A stretch of 50,490 nucleotides of DNA, from NCBI RefSeq assembly GCF_030546745.1, contig NZ_JAUOPD010000023.1, positions 1-50,490 of the forward strand, read 5' to 3'. Every line of letters begins with the position of its first letter. Within the stretch, counting starts at the first letter, position 1. A model generated the notes under the pieces. It saw only the letters and a list, made by a program, of their open reading frames with translations. It was not told the DNA's origin and did no database searches. This document shows, one piece after another, positions 44,933 to 50,490 of this stretch. A program made the translations under genes and the position numbers. The DNA is from Thalassotalea sp. 1_MG-2023 (GTDB lineage Bacteria > Pseudomonadota > Gammaproteobacteria > Enterobacterales > Alteromonadaceae).

Positions 44933-46126
44933 ATGAATAGTAAAAATTTCGCTGACATTTACATAAAAAATGATTACCCTTGCGGTAGCTTTATTTCAAT
45001 CCTCATAAGCGTTTCATTTGGAGAGTTTGTGCCGTTATTTTTATCTCTTTTTTGTAAACATGGTGTTGATAATAGAATACGCTTTAGCGTTATTATTCTT
45101 GCAAGCCATGTATGTTTTTTACTTTTTTCAGCAATGTTTCATGCTTTTATTACTATAAAACTGTTTAGCGCAGTTCTAGGTAGTATTATTATTTTCTATT
45201 CAAGTAAACGCCGCTTAGCTGATGCACAGCTTCATGGCCCATGGTTGTACATTCCTGCCGTTAGCTTTTTGCTTTCAGCATGTTTAATGATCTTTATCGA
45301 TATTGCCGCATTATATTGGTTAATATTGTTACCTTTGGCATTAGCGTCTTTGTTGCTTACATATCCAGGTAAAGCAAAAAACATCCGCAGAAAGTATATT
45401 CTTGGTTATGCTGGACCTGTGGATTTATCTATTTATAAAGATAAACAAGTACAAGCCAATCAGAGTCGTGTTGAGCCCAACATTGGTGGCGTTAATCAGC
45501 CATTAATTGCAGAGGCGGAACTCGCAACTAACCACTATCAACATCAAGCGTATCAAGCTAAACCAACAAATAGTACAAGTGATTTAGGTGAACTGATCAG
45601 GGCTAAGTTACTCGGTAAAAACAGCAAATATACGCTGAGTGCATTAGCTGCAATAGTCGTTTTAGGCATTGTAATAACGAGTTTGTTATCCATTGACAAT
45701 AAACCAGAAGAACCTGAGCCATTAGTCTCTACTGAACCTGAACTTAATAGCGAGGCTCTAGAACGCTTCAACCCAATTGCTCTGCCCGATGAATTTACAT
45801 TAAGTTTAAGTGCATACGAAGGAATATTTATAAGTTGGCAGGCCGATATTGTAGAGCAAAACACCGTTTGGGAACTAAAAACCGGACAAGGCGATAAATC
45901 TTGCAGTCATTTAACTTTTAACAATCAAAAAACATTCAGACCGTTACAAGTAACAGTAGAAAATCAAGACACCTATATTGCATATTTTTCACCGTTAGAT
46001 AGCCCAGATATTTTAAACAATATTGTGTATCGAGGCAGCTTTACCTTGTGTGGATACGACTTTTCATTAAAAGGTACGCAAGCAATAATAGGTAAAAGTA
46101 ACGAATACGCAAAACTGTTACCTTGA
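44933..46126 (+). CDS. unrecognised membrane protein, multi-helix N-terminus plus soluble C-terminus
   Basis: This 397-residue protein has about four helices in the first 140 residues, with SSKRRLADAQLHGPWLYIP between them. That resembles the R-R-L-x-D turn of DUF805 proteins, but only weakly. A KNIRRKYILGYAGPVDLSIYK segment is followed by a Gln/Asn-rich linker, another membrane helix (about 235-253) and an extracytoplasmic C-terminal domain with a pair of cysteines (KSCSHLTFNN and FTLCGYDF). No function can be given. The ATG has no clear ribosome-binding site, so the start is uncertain. It lies between the two CsrB-like RNAs. Confidence 0.6.
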   Translation: MNSKNFADIYIKNDYPCGSFISILISVSFGEFVPLFLSLFCKHGVDNRIRFSVIILASHVCFLLFSAMFHAFITIKLFSAVLGSIIIFYSSKRRLADAQLHGPWLYIPAVSFLLSACLMIFIDIAALYWLILLPLALASLLLTYPGKAKNIRRKYILGYAGPVDLSIYKDKQVQANQSRVEPNIGGVNQPLIAEAELATNHYQHQAYQAKPTNSTSDLGELIRAKLLGKNSKYTLSALAAIVVLGIVITSLLSIDNKPEEPEPLVSTEPELNSEALERFNPIALPDEFTLSLSAYEGIFISWQADIVEQNTVWELKTGQGDKSCSHLTFNNQKTFRPLQVTVENQDTYIAYFSPLDSPDILNNIVYRGSFTLCGYDFSLKGTQAIIGKSNEYAKLLP

Positions 46127-46340
46127 TGTGAATTAGTCTCAACTTGATACGCCTATAAGGTTTGATCAATGTGTTGTATTCATCGGTTGAACTCTCAGCG
46201 CAATGCAGGCATTTAGGGAGTAATACTGTTCGATTTTTATTACCCGATGCATTGCCAAATGAGTCGGTTATACATTTTATTAAGCCGGCTTTTTGGGTAG
46301 AGGTCTTATGCGCGTATTGCTGGCACCCTTAGCGAGAAAA

Positions 46341-47147
46341 TCAAGCGTCAGTTCCTGACAATTTTTGAACTTCTTGATATTTACAAATAAACTTCCCTGA
46401 ATTTTTATCAAACACTTTACTAATTCCACTAATTTTTACTTTTAAGCCCCTTAAAGCCCTTATATCATTTTTCATGTCTCGCAATTGTCTTTTTTCATCT
46501 TTGCCAAATTTAGGGATAAACGAAAAAGTTTTTAAAAACATGGCATTTCCACAATGATCAATAAGCTGGATATCGGTGTTTTCATCATACTTAAAAGTTA
46601 AATGGTGAGTATAGTCTCTGCTCATCGCTTCTTTATCAACCCTTGGACCAACTCTACCTGAAGCACTCAACACAATACCTATGTGGCTATCTGTCGATAG
46701 TTCGCTACTGCCTATAACTTGAACTTCAATTGGTTCACTCATTATTTGTTTATACAACACAAAATCTGTTTGGCCCACTATGACTAGATCACGATACGAA
46801 CAACCACCTTCATTAAACGTATTATCTTGTTTTATACCGGATAGCTTGATATCGACAGCTCTGAGCCCTCTGATATTTTGCATTAACCCTTTAGCCGTTT
46901 TTGTTAATGTTTCTGAATCTAACGTATTAAAAATGAAACTTTTATGGAAAAAGCCAATAGAGCAATAATCTAGCTTTGTTCCTCCCGAAAAGTACAATTT
47001 TTGAATTAATGTAGAACGCCCTTTTTCAGGGTGCTGTCTAATAATATCAACGTTTACTTTCGCTGGCTTTCCAACAAATTCTAGGTTTGACGCAAATATT
47101 GGATATGAAATGGTGAGCAATAATAACAATGTATAAACGTATTTCAT
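46341..47147 (-). CDS. exported protein with an internal duplication, unrecognised
   Basis: This 268-residue protein has a signal peptide (about 1-19, ending YPIFAS). The mature protein contains two copies of one module. Residues about 57-125 contain C62, FIFNTLDSETLTKTAKGL, NIRGLRAVDIKLSGI and CSYRDL (C116). Residues about 194-262 contain C199, FSFIPKFGKDEKRQLRDM, DIRALRGLKVKISGI and CKYQEV (C255). Each copy has a cysteine pair about 54-56 residues apart, which suggests a disulfide in each module. I do not recognise the family. It is followed downstream by a non-coding gap and the C-terminus of the gene ending at 46126. Confidence 0.7.
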   Translation of the reverse strand: MKYVYTLLLLLTISYPIFASNLEFVGKPAKVNVDIIRQHPEKGRSTLIQKLYFSGGTKLDYCSIGFFHKSFIFNTLDSETLTKTAKGLMQNIRGLRAVDIKLSGIKQDNTFNEGGCSYRDLVIVGQTDFVLYKQIMSEPIEVQVIGSSELSTDSHIGIVLSASGRVGPRVDKEAMSRDYTHHLTFKYDENTDIQLIDHCGNAMFLKTFSFIPKFGKDEKRQLRDMKNDIRALRGLKVKISGISKVFDKNSGKFICKYQEVQKLSGTDA

Positions 47148-47519
47148 CGGCTTAATTCCTTTTTAAGTTTAATGATGTCGAGTATCGAAATATAGTCAAA
47201 TAATATTATGAATATCGGTTTTGGGGGCCAATAACCAACCAATCTCTGTTATTTTAATGATAAACGTGCAACTTGAGACTAATGGTTATGGTTCAATAAC
47301 CGAATCTGAACGTCAGCTTTTACAAACTACCACTCAGTCTATCAGATTATGTATCACCTAAGCCCCCATATGAGTTACTACACTTAATATAAAGCTATTG
47401 TTTTGTATGCTAATAACTCAAATACAGTAACACAACCGCATGATGGATCATTTCCTCCCCCCGTTTTTCACAAGGTTGTTTTGTTGACTTTGGTTTTATC
47501 TTTACAAATACCACAACTT
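47148..47519. other. 372-bp intergenic region without a recognised gene
   Basis: Contains only a 34-codon open frame (47256-47360) with no ribosome-binding site. It is AT-rich, and no terminator or repeat is obvious. It holds the promoter of the upstream-oriented gene at 46341-47147 and the tail of the LysR gene. Confidence 0.5.
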
Positions 47520-48443
47520 TTATGGTTCGTTACGTGTCTCAAAAACACTTTTTTCAAAATACCCCCCTAGCATCGTTTTTATTAAATCAAAACGTTTAGG
47601 TAGCGATCTACCACGCTTTTTCACAATATATAGTGTTTCTACAACGTGTTTTTTAGTTTCCAATACTTTTAATTGTTCTCGAGCATTAAAGCTATCAACA
47701 GCACTTTTAGGTAACACGGTAAAACCTAAACCACTCGCGACAGGAGCCAAAATCTGGCTAATTTGGTTTACATAACCGGTCACAGGTATTTTCTCTACAT
47801 TAAAATCAACACTAATAAGTTGATCGTTTTGTGCAAAATAACGCGTTAAATAATGTGTTGCATCAGGGTGGCTAATTAAGCCTAGGCGCATTAAGGTATC
47901 TTCTGTATCAACTTCATCGTCAGTATTAATGTCAGCCGGAACCACTAAACAAAGCTGCTCTTGACCAACCTTTTGAACATCAAGCATCCTTCTGTCTTGC
48001 ACGTCGGTAACTAGGCCAAGATCAACTTCCCCGCTTTCTACTTCCGTTAAAATTTGTTCATTTGGTGCCGCTTTAAGTTGCATGATAAGTGCAGTATAAC
48101 GACACTGAATAGTTAACAACTTCGGGTATAAAATCAACGCAAGTGCACCAGAGCATGCTAATGTACACTTTCCTGAAAATGGATCATCAAACGTTAACTG
48201 TTCAAGTATCTGCTGTTCATTCTTGTACAGTTGCTTTGCATAATCATAAATTAATCGGCCTTGTTCTGTTATATCAAAACTTTTCTTATCTCTACGAATA
48301 AGTTGATGTTCACACGCTTCTTCAAGCTTTCTAATATGCTGGCTAACACCTGGTTGTGTCATATACAACTTTTGTGCTGCTTTAGTGAAATGCCCAGTAT
48401 CGATTAACGTAACGAACGTTTTAAGCCAGTTAGGGTTTAACAA
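47520..48443 (-). CDS. LysR-family transcriptional regulator
   Basis: This 307-residue protein has the N-terminal winged helix-turn-helix NWLKTFVTLIDTGHFTKAAQKLYMTQPGVSQHIRKLE (about 4-40). A linker helix and a two-lobed effector-binding domain follow (about 90-300, with ESGEVDLGLVTD and PVASGLGFTVLP). It is divergent from a VOC-family dioxygenase/lyase-like gene with 123 bp between them. By the usual LysR arrangement it probably regulates that gene and itself. The ligand is unknown. Confidence 0.92.
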   Translation of the reverse strand: MLNPNWLKTFVTLIDTGHFTKAAQKLYMTQPGVSQHIRKLEEACEHQLIRRDKKSFDITEQGRLIYDYAKQLYKNEQQILEQLTFDDPFSGKCTLACSGALALILYPKLLTIQCRYTALIMQLKAAPNEQILTEVESGEVDLGLVTDVQDRRMLDVQKVGQEQLCLVVPADINTDDEVDTEDTLMRLGLISHPDATHYLTRYFAQNDQLISVDFNVEKIPVTGYVNQISQILAPVASGLGFTVLPKSAVDSFNAREQLKVLETKKHVVETLYIVKKRGRSLPKRFDLIKTMLGGYFEKSVFETRNEP

Positions 48444-48566
48444 AATGCCACCATAATAACAAAATATTATTATTTTGATTATATATGATAATTTTTGTTA
48501 ATTAAATTAACTCAATATACTTACCCCATCAAAATCATAAGTGAAGAAATAGATCGGGAGAAGATA

Positions 48567-49052
48567 ATGAAAATGAATCATATAGGCATCATGGTTGGTG
48601 ATATGAACAAAGCGGTCGAGTTTTATACCAAGGTACTCGGCCTCAAAGTAATTATGGATAACACGCAAGTCATTGAAGAACGTGAAACAGCAATTGGTAG
48701 AATGTGTATAGCGGTTTTTGGCCCTGGCTTTAAAGGGTTCAATATTGCTCACTTAGTTACTACAGATGGTATTGGTGTAGAATTATTTGAAATGAAAGAT
48801 CGTCAAGAACGTCACCCTGTTGACTTTTCTCGTATTGGTATTTTCCATTTTTGTTTACAAACAGATGACTTTGAAAGTGTAATAGAACGCACCAAAGCCT
48901 TTGGTGGTAAAGTACGTATGGATATTATGCGTTACCACCCTGAAGATGATAGTAAACCTGCTAAAATGGTGTATTTAGAAGATCCATTCGGTAATTTATT
49001 TGAACTCTATTCACATAGCTATGAAGAAACCTACGCTGTTGAATATGAATAA
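48567..49052 (+). CDS. VOC-family (glyoxalase/dioxygenase fold) metalloprotein
   Basis: This 161-residue protein has two beta-alpha-beta-beta-beta modules. The four likely metal ligands are H5 (MNHIGIMV), E72 (VGVELFEM-like), H94 (IFHFCLQTDDF) and E146 (FGNLFELYSH). The segment MVYLEDPFGNLFELYSHSYE is characteristic of lactoylglutathione lyase-like and extradiol-type VOC proteins. Substrate unknown. The frame is open 24 codons upstream, but GGGAGA just before the ATG at 48567 fixes the start. It is divergent from the LysR gene, which probably controls it. Confidence 0.85.
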   Translation: MKMNHIGIMVGDMNKAVEFYTKVLGLKVIMDNTQVIEERETAIGRMCIAVFGPGFKGFNIAHLVTTDGIGVELFEMKDRQERHPVDFSRIGIFHFCLQTDDFESVIERTKAFGGKVRMDIMRYHPEDDSKPAKMVYLEDPFGNLFELYSHSYEETYAVEYE

Positions 49053-49080
49053 ACCCCTGACGATTTTCTGTCGGTGTTTT
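49050..49080 (+). terminator. weak candidate terminator after the VOC gene
   Basis: AAACCCCTGAC and GTCGGTGTTTT can pair imperfectly, with G-U pairs, and end in a T run just after the stop codon. Confidence 0.4.
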
Positions 49081-49181
49081 AATCTTTGATGACATTAAAA
49101 ATGTGGTATAAGTGTGTTAGGGATAATACGATTAAGCACATTCAATGGTAGCATGCATGTGCTATAAGAAATTACCGCAGT

Positions 49182-49214
49182 AAAAAGAAAAAATGCGGCT
49201 CATCATGAGCCGCA
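49182..49214 (-). terminator. terminator of CsrB-like sRNA copy 1
   Basis: TGCGGCTCAT and ATGAGCCGCA (49194-49203 and 49205-49214) form a strong GC-rich stem. On the minus strand it runs into a T tract (AAAAAGAAAAAA on the plus strand). Confidence 0.93.
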
Positions 49215-49478
49215 CTTCTCTAACTAGCTGTATGCATCCTGCATTCAAGTATCCCGCTTCATCCTTAAACAGCTATCCTTAGCCTTTCCTGGTTAATTCC
49301 ATTAACGTCCTTCAAGTTCCTTCTAAGTAGCTTTCCTAAGCCACAACAAAGTCCTTAACTATCCGTGTTTCAGCGTTCATCCTTAATACAAATCCATTTG
49401 GCCTTCAATAACCCCATCCTAGGGTATCTCCTTGAGAGCGCTATGCTCTTGACCTTCCTAGTCAATGTCTTCCTGACA
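49185..49478 (-). ncRNA. CsrB-family regulatory small RNA, copy 1 (CsrA decoy)
   Basis: On the minus strand this about 294-nt RNA has 17 GGA motifs in 260 nt, 13 of them AGGA, spaced about every 15 nt. Several are in hairpin loops: TGTCAGGAAGACA, ATGCAGGATGCAT, and an ACCC-stem TAGGAT loop near 49430. It ends in a GC-rich terminator. This is the classic architecture of CsrB/RsmB RNAs that sequester CsrA (RsmA). There is no open reading frame of note. A near-identical 5' segment and a shared promoter layout are found in copy 2, 4807 bp away. csrA itself is not in the window. Confidence 0.9.
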
Positions 49479-49484
49479 TGATTA

Positions 49485-49490
49485 ATAATA
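49485..49490 (-). promoter_or_regulatory. -10 box of CsrB-like sRNA copy 1
   Basis: TATTAT on the minus strand, about 7 nt before the predicted RNA start. No good -35 is visible, consistent with activator dependence. Confidence 0.65.
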
Positions 49491-49645
49491 CGCTGACACA
49501 GTTATTTTTCATTAATCTATTCACATAAAAATTTTTGTAAAGTAGATGTAAAATAAATATTAATATAAAAAGTCTTTTTATAACAATAAGTAATGAAAAT
49601 TTATTTCCACTTAACTACGATAAATAACTCAATATCTCACGACCT

Positions 49646-49663
49646 TGTAAGACATGTCTTACA
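49646..49663. promoter_or_regulatory. GacA/UvrY box, perfect consensus palindrome
   Basis: TGTAAGACATGTCTTACA matches TGTAAG-N6-CTTACA in all 12 specified positions and is extended by T/A to a 20-bp palindrome. It is 179 bp upstream of the shared sRNA 5' segment, on a minus-strand transcript. GacA-type response regulators (UvrY, VarA) activate CsrB-type RNAs from such sites. Confidence 0.9.
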
Positions 49664-49918
49664 AATTATGTTGCTAATGTCTGCATTGGAAATATTGAAC
49701 AGAATCGTGAATAGTAATTAATTAATGGTGCGATTCGGTTTATCGATTGTTTTATCGTGGTTAATTTATTTTATTCGCTAATAATAGCTGTGATTAACAA
49801 GAAATATCTTGTTTGATTTAGTTAAGGTTCACCTCTAACACTTTAATGGTTTTGACAACTCAACTGCACTTGCTTCATGAACAGCTTTTAAACCAACTAT
49901 TACTATTCATAGGTAAAT

Positions 49919-50488
49919 TTATACCGTAATGGTACCTTTTAAATACTGCACAGCTTTACCTAATAATTGAACGCTATTTTTACCAACATTACATATAATT
50001 TCGCCACCACGCTTTGAGGCTTGATAAGCGACTAATGATGATTTGTTCAACTTCTCTGCCCAATATGGAGCTAACCCCGTATGAATAGAGCCAGTAACAG
50101 GGTCTTCATCCCCACCATTTGCAGGCCAGAAATAGCGTGAAATAAAGTCATATGTTTCTGATTTAGCGGTGACAACAACATCGTATGGCGCTAGTTGTTT
50201 TAATAAATCATTATTAGTGACCACTGAAATTACATCCATTTCGTTTTCGTAAACCACAAAGTATGCTTGGTTATTTTGCAACACTTCAATAGGCTTAATT
50301 GAAAGTCCCTTTAGCAATGCAAGCGGCACGTCAGTCACTAATGCAGGAGGTCTACTTGGAAAGTCCATTTGAATATAACCGTCACTCATTTTTGTAATTG
50401 ATAAATGACCAACTGTAGTGGCACAATAAATTTGGCCATCTAATTAGAGGTGATAGAATCACCGCAACTGATTAGGTATTAATATGAC
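49919..50488 (-). pseudogene. PhzF-family isomerase, decayed or truncated at N-terminus (partial at window edge)
   Basis: An intact frame of 156 residues (49919-50389) covers the C-terminal domain of PhzF-like proteins: SDGYIQMDFPSRPP near its start and RYFWPANGGDEDPVTGSIHTGLAPYW (the conserved GxxEDPVTGSxH motif). A normal PhzF is about 260 residues with an N-terminal domain. Reading upstream in the same frame, the sequence LDGQIYCATTVGHLSITK resembles the expected domain junction. However, two stop codons, TGA (50459-50461) and TAA (50444-50446), interrupt VILIPNQLR and FYHL. The most likely reading is a pseudogene whose 5' part continues past the window. A translated C-terminal fragment starting at the ATG at 50389 is an alternative. 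Confidence 0.6.
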
Positions 50489-50490
50489 AA

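Noticed and set aside
47256-47360. 34-codon open frame in the gap before the LysR gene
   Set aside because: No ribosome-binding site, too short and unsupported by any recognisable sequence; kept only as a note.
1-50490. CRISPR arrays, restriction-modification, toxin-antitoxin or prophage genes
   Set aside because: No regularly spaced direct repeats and no proteins of these families are visible anywhere in the window.

Overview
The window looks like chromosomal DNA of a marine, AT-rich gammaproteobacterium of the order Alteromonadales, most likely Colwelliaceae (Thalassotalea/Colwellia-like). This is an inference from gene content and order, not from a database search. The supporting content is a Na+-type flagellar MotY, a rhombosortase, a TIGR03503-family protein behind dnaQ, NhaB plus a Mrp-type Na+/H+ antiporter, two DUF5916 outer-membrane proteins, and map-glnD-dapD and nhaB-dsbB synteny. 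Most of the window is ordinary, densely packed core genome.

Layout. 1-3468 (minus strand): two small membrane proteins, dnaQ and a TIGR03503 protein, then a tRNA-Asp with its own strong promoter. 3564-3849: a short non-coding element with terminal inverted repeats. 3958-8860: two tandem, paralogous, exported DUF5916 proteins. 8997-19785: housekeeping and stress genes (RDD protein, cysK, ggt, a DTW-domain tRNA-modification enzyme, rhombosortase, motY, rnt, peroxiredoxin, grxD, sodB). 19847-20096: a second element of the same inverted-repeat family. 20288-25065: the prkA(yeaG)-yeaH-spoVR(ycgB) stress operon. 25110-36182: fadR, a nine-gene Mrp/Mnh cation antiporter operon, nhaB and dsbB, so sodium/proton exchange genes fill the space between fadR and nhaB. 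36237-41555: a LiaF-like protein, then map-glnD-dapD. 41800-44280: a lipoprotein, truC, DUF3549 and DUF3301. 44344-50490: a sparse region with two CsrB-type small RNAs on the minus strand, two unrecognised exported or membrane proteins, a divergent LysR/VOC pair, and a decayed phzF-like gene at the edge.

The most interesting content is the pair of CsrB-like regulatory RNAs (about 44344-44671 and 49185-49478). Each carries many GGA motifs, often AGGA in a hairpin loop, and each ends in a rho-independent terminator. They share a 21-bp identical 5' segment. Each has a GacA/UvrY-type palindrome (TGTAAG-N6-CTTACA; one perfect, one 10 of 12) at exactly the same distance (179 bp) upstream of that segment, in otherwise diverged DNA. 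They are probably decoys for the translational regulator CsrA under BarA/UvrY (GacS/GacA) control. One lies next to truC, as csrB does in E. coli. The second most interesting item is the family of about 250-280 bp MITE-like elements with TA-flanked terminal inverted repeats, present twice.
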